64,000 bases of DNA. Origin: Cyanoderma ruficeps. Lineage: Eukaryota; Chordata; Aves; Passeriformes; Timaliidae. The notes below the pieces were generated by a model. It made no database searches. It was not told the DNA's origin and was given only the letters and a program-made list of their open reading frames with translations. Location: positions 2,272,526-2,336,525 of the forward strand of contig VZDJ01000219.1 of assembly GCA_008694505.1 (NCBI GenBank), given 5' to 3'. The position numbers and the translations under genes were made by a program. This document shows, piece by piece, positions 1-12,180 of this stretch (the stretch's first letter is position 1; each line of letters starts with the position of its first letter).

Positions 1-2762
1 TATTTACACTAAATAACAGCTAAGCTACAGCACAGGATTAGTGTAATATTTAAAAGATTCTGTGCAAACAGTCAGCAACTTGTAGACTTCCTCAGCGTGA
101 TCCATTTCCTTCTGTAGCTTAGCAACATTAAGACTATAACAAACAAAAATTAATAGTGCCAACGCTAATTTCCATATGTGATGCTGATCCAAGTTCACTG
201 GAGCCATTTGCAGTTTAACCTGCAGCATCCCATACCTCAGCCACACCAACAAATCCCTGCAGTGCAGCTCGGGGGGGTGTCAGGGGGGTGTTGGTGTGAG
301 CAGCACCTTCCCTGTGTCGGTGCTCGGTGTCAGTGGGAGCTGGTACTGCTGGAGCAGATGTTTCATGTTGATAAGCAGAGACTGGAAAAGAAATTTCTAA
401 GCCACTTTTTCTTTTTTTTCTTCGTTTTCTCTCCCGTACTTGGCAATAACTGATCAAGTATATTTGCCATGTGAAGCCCCTCTGCTTGGAGTAACTTCCT
501 CATCTCTTTTCCTAAATCCAAATAATCGTTAGTCGAGCTAAATCACAAACCGCCTCCTTTCAAACTTCCTTCTCACTCCTCCAGCTGGGAGCTCTCAATT
601 GCTGTCAGATTTAACTTTCTTTTGGTTATCCTTTCTTAGGGAAAGACACAACCTATGTCAATACTATTAATCAACACTGCTATACAAATTCCCATGCAGT
701 GGGAAGCTACAATCAAAGTCATATGTTGTCTTATTGCTAAGAGATCTGAATTACAAAATGCAAATTTCTGTACAATTGTATAAAATTGTCATTATATCCT
801 GCGGTATCCACAGCATTTGTTAAATCCACCACGGCTTAAATCATCAAATCTGAAAATGAGCATTACTAGGCAGAACTGAGGCAATTGAGACTTCATTATG
901 ACCCCAAGGAACACAGATAGGTGGGTACAAAAGCAATCAACATGTACAGAATGCTGGAATGACCTTGGATATCCACACCAGTTACAGTTCTCCTGGACAG
1001 TGTAGTTCCAACACTTGCCTCCACTTTTCTCTGTCCATTGTTAGATTTGGGAATAAATCAAAAAGTTTATTATAGGTTACATCCCAAACAACCTAAAGGA
1101 CAAATGATTTTTTTCAGGTATTCTGCAGTTTTTCTCTTCTTCCCTGCAAGGATGAGCCACATCAGCTGTACACCCCAAATATTGGAGTAAACTGAGTGAT
1201 AAGGAACTTTAGGAACTGTGTATCTGCCTGAATTTCCCTTAAAAATTTAGTTCATAAATCAGATAACAGTTTACCAATAGAGAACTACATTGGAAAGCAG
1301 AATGGAAAATGTGAGCACACCACTCCATCTCAATGCAACCTAAATTGCAATAAATAAAAAATGCATGGGAATCTAACAATGAGATAGATTATACCTTCCT
1401 CAGTGGTTAAAATATTTGGAGTAGAAAAAATAATAAAAAAATCTATAAAACATAGTGTGGAATTTATTGTCCTTTAAAGGCTCTGTAATATTAGTTGCAA
1501 TCACATCCTTACAAATTAAATATATATTAGGCTCCGGAAATCAATGTAGTTAGGGAAAGTAAATCAAAGGCAGAATGCAGCTTACCGATTATAGTGAAAA
1601 GAGCTTGCTAAAAATGTAAGGACTCCTAAACACTGTGAGGCTTTTCAAGATACTTGCTTATCATTAGGCTTCTAGTTTTGTGAAGTCAGAAGATATTTAA
1701 TGTTTATTAAAATTTAGTTGCGGAGAACTGTTAATCTGTAAAATTCTATTTTAAGAAGTACAATTTATTTAATTAATTGAATCACTTGAATAAAAATGGC
1801 AGAAGTAAGAGGACGTCAGGGACAAATTTTTAACACTACACAAAAAAAAAAAAAAAGACTACAAGCCATTACCTAATCACCTAATCTACATTGCCAAAAT
1901 CTTCACAAGTCATGCAGGTAAATGGAAGCTGCTGTTTTAAATTTAGGTTGTCTTCATCACTCTCTGTTGCAGTGTGCAGCCTTTCCTCAGTCACTGGCCA
2001 GTGTAACATCTGCACAGGCTGAAAAGCCCCTGAGTGCAGACTGATTCCTCCCGGCCTCTGCCTCCCCCTCCCACGAGGTTTGCCATAAGGGCTGGCAGCC
2101 TGAACCTCCTGCTCTTCCCCCTGGGACAAAATCTGACCCACCAGCCCAGGGCTGGTCCCTCCCTGGGCTCCTTCAGGGGCTCCTGCAGGGAGGGACCAGA
2201 GCCACTGCTCCAGTCCAGCCTGGGCTGCTCGGAGAGGGAGCGGGGCCCCTGGGTGTGGAGGAGACAAAAGGGGACTGCTGGCTCTGCCCCCTTTGAGAGA
2301 TGGGTTAAAGAAGGGAGAGCTTACACAGGGAAGAAAGGCTGCTTGGACAGATCCAAACTGCTTTGGAGACATGGTTTTGGGGAGGTATTCCCCACTTAGG
2401 TTATGCAGGGAACAGGGAAGACGATCTGGAATAATGGTACAGGACAAGAAAGAGACCTCTGACAGAAATCTTTCTGGAAAAAAGAAGAATCCACAGAAAT
2501 GCATTTATTCAAGCAAGTCACTGCACACAAACAATGAAGCATGGGAAGGAACAGGGTAAAATGCTCTGAAGCACCTACATGATTTGGCAATGTTCATTCT
2601 GGAAACAGATCAATTTTAGTGGGAGTCTGAAATTCCTGTCTGCATCTGATGGCATGTAAAAAATCTCACTTAAGTACTGTGAAAATTTTACCTTGACGTA
2701 AACCATTAAATCTGAACCAGAAGGTGAGCTTGATTTCTTATCTGCTGGTACAGTACATTTAA

Positions 2763-2777
2763 ATATATATATATATA
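2763..2777. repeat. (AT)n microsatellite
   Basis: A run of about seven AT dinucleotides within AT-rich intron. Confidence 0.9.
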
Positions 2778-5700
2778 CATAGTAAGTGTACTAGATAAGC
2801 AACAGAAAGAACTTGCCTGGATTTCTTATCTCTTGGATGAAAAAATGTAGCATGATGAAGACACCCTAGTAACTGATAAAGACATCATCATTGTAATTAT
2901 TATTATTATGTGTATTTTAAGTGAGAAAATACAAACCCAAAACCACCAGACTCCTAGCAATTACAAACCCCATGAACTTGGTGCTATCTTTCACACCTGT
3001 GCCTTTGGGCAGAAACTGCTATGTCACAGTAACTTCATGCATAAAAAAACTATCTTTCCAGCTGGATGTAAACTAATCATTTGAATAACATTACAATTCT
3101 AAACTTGGTGATTTCTATATACACGTGAAGTTTCTAATCTCCTTCCTTTTCACCCATTCAACCTCTGTGGTATCTGTGAGTGGTCAAACATTTAGTTTGT
3201 TTGAATAAACTAATGGCTGAGGGTATTGTGAAGGTCATCATCCTGGTTTACACACATGGCTGATTAACACACACCCAGAGCTAAAAGCAGCAGATATTAC
3301 ATTTTGAGTTTAGCATCCTTTGAGCAGGACTGCAGTCACCATCTGCAGCACTGCCTGCCTTCAACCCTGCCCTAAATGTCAGGCACCACACCCAGCCATC
3401 AAACCCTGTACCTCCTGAAGGTCGCTGCTTCCACATGACCCACGCTGAGCTCAGGCACTCAGCTCAGCAGCTCCTCTCCTCACCAGCACCCTGAGGGGAG
3501 CTGGGCTCCACCTGCAGCCCTTCAGCACAGCCACACTCACTCCTGACTCCCTCTCCTTCCAGGGAATGTGGCACCCTGTGAGGAAAGGAACCTGCCAAAC
3601 ACACTGAGCTGACAGGTCCCATCCTTCTGCATCCACCATATGGCCCCTAGTCCTACCCTCAGAAAACAGGGCACGAAAAAGACCCTCAGCATCCATGCAA
3701 ACTACAAATATTTCTAAAACTGCAGAGCAGATTTAACATCTGAAATGGTCTTTACTGTCAGAAAAAGTCCATCAGTATTAACTGTGTAATACTCCGTAAT
3801 GGCAGCTTCTGCCTTTTCCCCTGTAGCAAATTTGCTGAAGCTATTGCTCCCACAGCACACTGCCAAAATACAAGAGAGGAGAGAATGACAAGAAAAGAGA
3901 AAGAAGAAAGAAGAGCAAAAACTTAGCCAAAGCTTGCTTGGCTCTGACACTCAGAAGCGGAAGCAGCCATCTCCCATAACTACACTTGACTGCAACCCAT
4001 CACAGAAGGAAAACACAACAGGCAAAGAAGCTGCAGCTGTTACTGGAAAAGATGTACGAAGAAATGCTGCCAAATTTATTTCCAAAAGTATCACAAACCT
4101 GAACATCCCAGGAACACTGAGTGTCTGCAGTACGGCGCTATGTAAAGGAGATAAGAAATGCCATTCTGCGTGTTTATCTGCCTGCACGAAGGAAAGGGAA
4201 ATGTAAATATTCATTCCCACATAAAAATGAAACAAAACCCCTGCAACTCTTTATCAATGACTGTGAGGCCAAAGGGATAAGGAGCAGCAGACCTTGACGG
4301 GGAAGGGTGGTTCTCTTTAGGGACACTTGTAGGGTGCTGGAAGTTCTGGTAACCTTTTATTTCAGAGCTCTTTCCAACACATCATTTAGGTGTAAGATAT
4401 TACATGGAAAATAGAAATGAAGAGTCACACAAACGTAGGCAAAAAAAACAACAAAAAAATGCATAGGTATAAGTTGTATATGCTAATGCTATTTGAACTG
4501 CTGATACTTTAATTCTATCTATTAAAAATTATACAGCCCAGAGTTTCTCCCAGCATGGGGTCACCAACGTTCCATGGGCAGAAGCAGATGCACGTCTCAC
4601 ATATCTGAAGATTTTTAAAACCTCCCTGCATGACTGTACTAAAAAGTGGATATTTAAAAACCTCTTTGTGAGCACAACCAGAAGGGCTACCTTAAGTTTC
4701 ACATTCTATCCAGACCCAAGAGGATTTTGTAGAATAGACAGTCACACAGAATGACAGCTCTTAAAGGTGTCAAACACTGCTGTTCACCACAGCCCAGCAC
4801 TAAACCTGAACCTTTCAATCCTGGCTTTAGCTCTGGGCTTTGCTGGCTGCCTCATCCACCTTCTCAGGCAGCCCTGAGGTGCTGTGGGTACCACTGACCA
4901 CCTGTCCATGCTCCCTCAGCATTTCAGGGGAATGCAGCACTGAGACAGGCTGAGAGGGTCAATCATTGGTGGGCAAAAGGAACAAAACTTATGTCACAGT
5001 GTCTGTTTAGGAATTATTTTACCTTTACTACAAGCCTTAACCACCCTCCAGTATGAAAAGTGTATCTTGGAGTCTGAACACCTAGAGAGCAAAAAATCCC
5101 ATTATGCTGAAAACTCAAGGAACAAACAACAACATTCATTCTGAGTCATTATTAACCTAAAAGACCATCAAATGCAAATACTCTTAACTGTGATTAAATT
5201 AATGTTTTAATAATTACAGCTTCTCTTAATAAATACTTCCATGCCTTCTACAGATGATTACAAAAAAAAAAAAAGAGAGAAATTCAGTTCCATCATAATA
5301 TAGCCAAAGCAGTGCTTTAAATGAGGCTGCACCTGCACAAAGAAAGCTTGAGGAAGTAGAAACATACTCTGTGCACCAGGATGGTTTTTCAGCCTGACCA
5401 AAGCCCTCAGTCTCCACCTCAACCTCATTTCTCAGACATCTCACTAAGCCCCAGCACTGCTGTCCTTGCCTGGGCCTCACCAGGAGCTCTCCAGCTCCTG
5501 CAGCACAGCCTGTGCTGCCTGGCTCTGCAGAGAGGGGACCAAATCCCTCCTTTTGGGCACTGCAGGCATTACTGCTTCAGGAGACACCAGGGCAAAGTCA
5601 ACTTTCAAGTTTTCTAATTGATGCAACTTGTCTGAGGCTGACAGGTGTGCAGCTGTGGGGGTGTATATAACATATTTATCTATATAGCTTCTCTTTTCTC

Positions 5701-8700
5701 CCTTCGTTCCCTGAGAGGGACTGAAAAGTCATCTGGAAATTCACTAAATAATCTGAGGAATAAAATAAGGTCTATTTCTGCTATTTTTGATGAATTAGTT
5801 GCACATAGACAGGTGATGCCAGAAACACAGGCCATAGAGAGAGGGAAAGAAACCCAGGGAGCAGCACTGCCTGAAACATCCCACCTCTGTCACCTGGGAG
5901 GGCAACACATTAACTGATGACACATCAACTCCACAACATTTCAGTTTATGGAAGCCAATTTAAAATCCTGAAATGTTCAACTGTTAAGAGCCCTGAGAAA
6001 ATTAAACTTTGCTTTGATTTCAAAGGATCTGGCATTGAAAGCAGCGAAAGATAACGTGGTAAATACATGGGAAAACATTTGATTTGTTTTAAGTGAAGCA
6101 GCTTCCAGAAGAAGAAATCTGTGAAGAATTGCTCTCTCTGGTGGGAAGGCATAAGCCATGGGAGAAGAAAGGAACTTTGACAAGGAAGAAAAGAAAGTCA
6201 TTGCAAAGAGACTGGCTTTTCTCACTGAACCTATCTTATCCTAAACATGACTTCAAAAATTAATTGAACCCAATTACCCAGGTTTTCATAAGAGAGGGAA
6301 AAAAAAAAAGGGAAGGGGAAAAAAAAAACCCTAGCAGATGAGTTGGAATGAAGTTGTAATATTTAATCAGTATTAAAACTGAGTTGGGAGCCAATCAATA
6401 CCCAATAAATTCATTTTGGTGAAAAACTATCTAAATTACAGGCTATTAAAGGATTTCTCCCCTCTAGTGAATTGATGTCTCACTTCCATAAAGAACTTCT
6501 GCAGTGTTTTATTTAAAAATTCAATTAACCCTTTGATTAATGAACCAGTAATTTGTTGTACTGTTCTGACAGGCAAAGATGTTATGGACTTAACCGACAT
6601 TTATAATAGATCTATTTTTAAATTGTGAAGAACTGTCCCTTTAATTTTATTTTGAGAACCAATCACTCTTCCCCAGTTTAGCTGGTAGCAGATCAGTGGT
6701 GCTGATGAGTGCTGAAGTGAATGAACATCCCTGAGATCTGGGTAAGTTCAGCCTCCCCAGCTCCAGAACCCCCCCCAGTTTCCCCAGCCCTGCTTTGGGA
6801 ACATAATCCCACAGACACAGGGCCCAGATGGAATTCAGATTGCTCTTCTGATCCGGATTATGAAAACAATCACTGTTCTCCAAAAGACACTGACACAATT
6901 GGTGTTAGATCTGCAGCAAAAGATAAAGTTTCATGCAGCCATTGATCATTCCCATCTGCACAATTGTTGCTAAAACCTTGAGAGCTTCACCGAATTTTGC
7001 ATTCAGTAGAGACACTTTACCCTGTCCCACCGCATTTTTGTTATGATAATTTAAAATTGACAACATTATTATTCATGACAGAAACAGCTCATGATATTAC
7101 ATGAATAGTAACATTTCAATAAAATATCTGCATTTTGATAAACCACAACGTTTAAAAAGTTATTATAATAATCTGAGTCAGGTTTGTTTTTTTGCCTAAA
7201 CTGCATAGTACGAAGTTCCCAATATATCCTAAGATGTTATTTTAAGACATATGTGGGTTCCTTATTCTTTCTTTTAGCACATCCCAAAATTAAGAATCCC
7301 TGCATGTTGGGTTGTGAGTGAACATCGCTGTAAGACTTAACAGAGTCAGAGAGAAGAATGTTTGCCACATATGAAAAGCAGCACCAATAATTATTCAATG
7401 AATTTAGAAATCAACTCCAGCAGGGAAGTGTATGAGGTTCCTGCTGATATTGGTCATATGAGAAATAATGATTTATTGCTCTTCAGTGCATGCTCACTTA
7501 CGTGGATACAATTTCCTGCTATGAAATCAAAACAAACTAAGAAGTCCAAATATTAGCATGGTTCCTCCAAGACACTGGGAAATAAATTGAATACTAACAA
7601 GTATATTTACCACAGCTGATTTAGTCCATTTTCAAGAAGCGTAAAACACGTAAAACCTCCAATGTTGTCAAGCTACCTTTGTTTATTTTTTTTGTTAATG
7701 TCTTAAAAGCCAAGTACTTTTCTGAACAAAATTAGAGGGAGATTCTATAACATTCATTTTTTCAGAACATTCTTTATGTTTTCTATTACTTATCTTAATC
7801 TCCAATCACAACTTTGCTCATTTGAACGCAGCTACGTTTGATTTACAGCAAGGCATTCAGACTCTGCGTGTGAAATTTTAAATTAACTCTGATGGTTTAA
7901 CAGGAGAAGAAGAAAAAAAACACCAAAAAACAAACCCAACTTTCAAATCTGGCCTTTCAATTTGTGCCTTGAACTATACACACATTTGATGGCTGGGTGT
8001 GAAATGGGAATTAGCATATGCATGAAAAGCAGCCAGGTACCACAGTAACAGAGAACATAAGAATATGACCCCAGAGACTCATCATAAACAGGACTGGAGA
8101 CTAGATTACTCAAAAGAGAAGTGGAATACCTGGAAAAAAAAGTATTATTTAGTTCTTTTTTTTTTGTAAAGTATAGACTACCAGACTAAAGTATATAACT
8201 ACCCAGTTATAGACTGAATTCCAGTCTGTTGTACATTATATACAGATCCTAATCATTGGCAGGGTCAAAAACCTTTGAAATCAACACCCTAAAATCCAAA
8301 CACACACCCCACCCCAAACCTCATGGTCATAAGAATTGAAGAAAGCCTTTCAGGGTGCTCAGAGAACACTGAAGCAGTTGAAGCTGAGGCTGTTCCTGTT
8401 GTGTGCAGCTCTGTCAGAGAAGGGTAAAGCGCTGCCACTGATCCCTGAGCAGCTCCTTGGGGGCTGCAGCCACCAGGGGTGAGAGGAGACACAGAATTCC
8501 TATTTCCACACAAACAATGCCATCACCATATCTGGCTCCTTCAGTTGCCCCACAGCATTTCATCAGTAACTCTAAGGCTCCTGTTTTAACTACAAAATGC
8601 ACACTTGGAAGCAATAAAACAGGTTTTCGAGAAAAAAGAAAAGCAATGAGAAAATGTGTTGTTTGCAGTCTGTAATGCTATTCCAACCTAAAGTTGGTAG

Positions 8701-8766
8701 AATTAACAATTCTAAAACTCTACAGTAATGCCAGATGCTGGAGCCAGTTGTTGTTGACTATTTAAA

Positions 8767-8798
8767 AAAGGAAAAAAAAAAAAAAAAGTNAAAAAAAA
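8767..8798. repeat. Poly(A) tract with an unresolved base
   Basis: Long A-runs broken by GG and by GTN; position 8790 is N, the only ambiguous base I noticed in the window. It marks a homopolymer the assembly could not resolve. Confidence 0.9.
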
Positions 8799-11329
8799 GA
8801 GTCATTTTGAACACATCCTGACAGTATGATGCTCTTACAACTCTTTTGTTTCTTAGACTTCCAGCTGGGAAATGATAACTGGAAGACATCTGTCCCTATA
8901 TTCCAAAAATCTGTAAAGGACAAGCTTTTTATCAGACTGGTGACAGCTTTTTGTTGAAAATATAATTTCTCAGTTAATCAATTATCTATCCAATTAGATA
9001 GCTTTTTGAATAAATCCATCTTTTCAGAAAAGGGAATGACAACTCCTCAGCCTCCCACTAATATCCTACAAATATCCTAATCAGCTTCCTACAGTCATCC
9101 ATGCTCTGTGAAGCAAAAGCCTGATTGGGTCTCCTTGTAATTGTGAGCCTAACTTCATCTAATAGCTCTTGCTAAGTAATAAGCTTACCAGATATCACAC
9201 GAAAATTATGGCACCAAGTTGAATGCATACTTTGTACTGCTCCTGAATGAATATGAATGCCTGTTTAACTTTACTTAGCTCTTGATCCTGATTCCATTCA
9301 GCTCACAGAAGAAAAACAGTCCTTGATATTAATGCAGCAGAATCAAGTCGGCAGGCACATAACCCACTCAATTTCTGCAGAACACTCAGTTAAGAGTATT
9401 TAACTCTAGTTAAATTAATGCCTGCGCACTCCTAAGATTGGGTTCAAATATTTGAAATTCAAGAGCCAAATACTACAAGGCTGGAAGATGACTCCATTCT
9501 GATCCAGCTGTCCCACAGCTGTTGACAGGCTGGAGTCAAGGTGACCAGATCATTCTGTCACTGAGGTGCTGAGGCCCTTCCCCTGCAGTCACCCTGCTGG
9601 AGGCTCGGACAGTCTGTCCAGGGCTGGAGGACATGTGGCAGGAGGAAAAAAGGACTTTCCGAAGAAGACAGTGACCTCCAGATGATCTCCAGCCCTTCCT
9701 CCCAACTAAAATGCTCTGTGGTTCCCTAACACAGACTTAAGCCCAGGATATCAATTGCCTTTTTAAAGCACAACTAAATAAAAGGATCTACATACCTCCA
9801 GTATGAGCCCACAAATGGAACTGTCTGTTCAAAAGGACTTTTCAAATCCAGAACAGAACTGTGCCTTTTGAAATCTGATTTATTTATGCAGTCCCCCATA
9901 AAACATAATTGTCTGTGAAGTACCAAAGCCTAAAATTTTTACACTTCCACTTGAGATGAGAACAATCAGACATGGACTTAATTCCACTCAGAACTATATC
10001 CCAGGTTACCCACCTTTTCCCCTCCTCAGTTATGATTACACATGTACTTAAGAGAAACTCACAAATGAGGAATCTTTTGATGATCATTTTAGCTTTAAAA
10101 TTCACCAGACAAGTTGGGTTTTTTTCCATGTGACTCCCTTTAAAATCTTCCAGTGGTTTTTATTAAATTGAAATCTTGCTGAACATCGCAGTCAGATGTT
10201 GGATACTTGTACTCCATCAGTAATTTCACTTTCACCGCTCAAACAGCAAAGTCAACCAATTGCTACTTTGTTCCACTTCCCTCAAAACAGATGAAAAAAA
10301 AAATTGCAGTAGTAAGCACAAACCAGAAGCATTTGAATTTTAACTGGAACTAGTAAGGTCAAAATAATCAGTGCTTACACAGCCAAGTGGAGTAACACAG
10401 GGTATGAAATGACATTGGGTGAGTATTCCAAGAGTTAATGGATACCAAGGGGGACACAAATAAATTTATGTTGATATTTTGATGGAGAATTTGAAAGAGA
10501 TTAGGTTTATGTTATGCTCCTGAGGGAACCCTGACCAAGATAAGGAGCATGAGCTATGAGACTTCATTTCTGAGAATTACTTGGAAAAAAAAAATAATAA
10601 GCAGCCAGAGAAGTTTTGATGACTGGTATACAGAGACTTGTACCTGGCTTACAGTCCTTGGGGAAGAGTTAAAAAGAGTCCAAGAAATAATGGATTTTCA
10701 AGCAAAAATGTGATATATTGAAAACAAGTGAATAGGAAATACAAAGGCAGTGGTGGAAATGAAAGCAGGATGATTCTGTTGAACCCAGAAACCTAGCAAA
10801 TTGTAAATAAGACATTTAAACCAGCATGAAGACAGATTCATTGAAGTCCTTGGGATCTAAATGTCATTGTTCTATTTTTAGATCCCTGGTATTTAACACA
10901 AAATATGACCTGTAATAATTGATATTTAACTACAACATTCAATTTGTAAACACGATAAAAAGGAAAAGACAAGATGAATTTTATAGCTGTTATGAAGACG
11001 GCTTTGCAAGGACAGTGATGAAAATTAGAAGGGTTCAGTTTACCTCCTCTGAGATAGCATACTGTACACATCAGCCCCTCACTGTCTCTTTCACTAATTT
11101 GCATGAGCACTATAATTGACAGCTTGTTAACAGCTTATTAGGGCCTCAGAAACCCTGTAACAAACACCACACGAAAAAGAAGAGTGGACAGAGGCTTGAG
11201 CCATAAGTGCTATTTTAATGATCCCAGCTGAAACCTGCAGATCAAACAGTGCCTCTTGATTGAAGAAGGAATAATTATCACTGGGGTGGGGCTAGAAAAT
11301 CAGCAGCTACAGGAATGAGAATACACAAA

Positions 11330-11560
11330 CAGCCACACCAGGTCAGACAAATGGTCCACCCTGCCCAGTTCCTTATCTCCAGCAGCAGAGAGCACAGGGA
11401 AAGCTCCCACACACTCTCTCAGCCTCAAGCAATCTGCAACTCTGGGGCTGCCTAAGCCTGGAGAGGTGTTTCATGTCTAATAGCCAGTGATGGATTTTCC
11501 TTTGCTATGAATCTCTCTAAATGCATTTTGAACCTCTCTCGGTAAAGTTTGAGCAAAATT
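11330..11560. repeat. Probable ancient amniote dispersed repeat
   Basis: The stretch containing GTCAGACAAATGGTCCACCC, AATCTGCAACTCTGGGGCTG and CTAATAGCCAGTGATGGATT resembles a dispersed repeat I remember from bird and turtle genomes ('...tccatctagcccagtatcctgtctcc...', '...aatagccattgatggac...'). I cannot name the family with certainty; a CR1/L3-like 3' end is one possibility. There is no coding capacity and the limits are approximate. Confidence 0.45.
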
Positions 11561-11889
11561 AAATGGTTTAAAATACGCTCCTACTGCAAATCCTTCCGTA
11601 GATATTATCCCAGCACTCATTTCTGGGGGATAAAATAAACAAACCAATTAATATGTAAGCTGCAACTCTTATTTTTTTCGAACTTCTAAATGTGATGTAG
11701 TTACAACATGGCGTTACCTCAGCCCACGATGGAAAATGTCTATTAGCAAGAATTGCAACATATCACATGAAAGACAATAACAGCATCATAACACATAGAG
11801 AAAGCTATTTGTATTTTCTGGTGAGGGAGTACAGAGCTCCTGAATGTTGTCCTTACTTATCTTAGGATGAAAGCCTTATTATAAGCTCA

Positions 11890-12180
11890 TTTCAGTTGAA
11901 CAAATCTCTCTGGGCTCCCTGCTGAGCGAGGCATTTAAACTTTAAAGCTAAAGGCATTCATTTTGCTTTGCTGACAGTGAAAACCTTCCTGCACAAGCTG
12001 CACGATGCACATGGAAGCTTTTAGATCGCTCGGTGGCAGAATGCATTAAGGCATTTAGCTGCTCACTGCGTCTCTCTGCAGTGCACGGACATCAAAGGCA
12101 TTCATTTCCACGGGCAGCAAGAGTGGACTCTCCAGAGCAACCATCATCAGGTTTAAGTGCTCTTTAGATTCCAAATACAG
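11890..12180. other. Possible conserved noncoding element
   Basis: The block is unusually balanced in composition for this intron and keeps CpGs (GAGCGAGG, CACGATGC, GATCGCTCGG, CTGCGTC, CACGGACATC, CCACGGGC). It has no recognisable repeat. On the plus strand it holds an exon-like segment, CTCTCTGCAG before 12082 and CAG/GTTTAAGT after 12150, 69 bp and open. Retained CpGs suggest constraint or hypomethylation, but conservation cannot be shown from one sequence. Confidence 0.35.

Larger units (their letters stand above)
1..11329. other. TENM2 intron, no gene seen
   Basis: AT-rich unique sequence. GC-rich patches occur at about 200-350 (with G7 and G6 runs), 2030-2400, 3380-3660, 4800-4930, 5390-5590 and 9490-9690. 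The 207-codon minus-strand open frame at 1881-2504 lies over one such patch and has no recognisable domain. Otherwise I see only poly(A)/poly(T) tracts and the small repeats listed. Confidence 0.6.

Noticed and set aside
12028..12046. Possible CTCF site (GATCGCTCGGTGGCAGAAT)
   Set aside because: The core fits only partly and the upstream half poorly; too weak to list.
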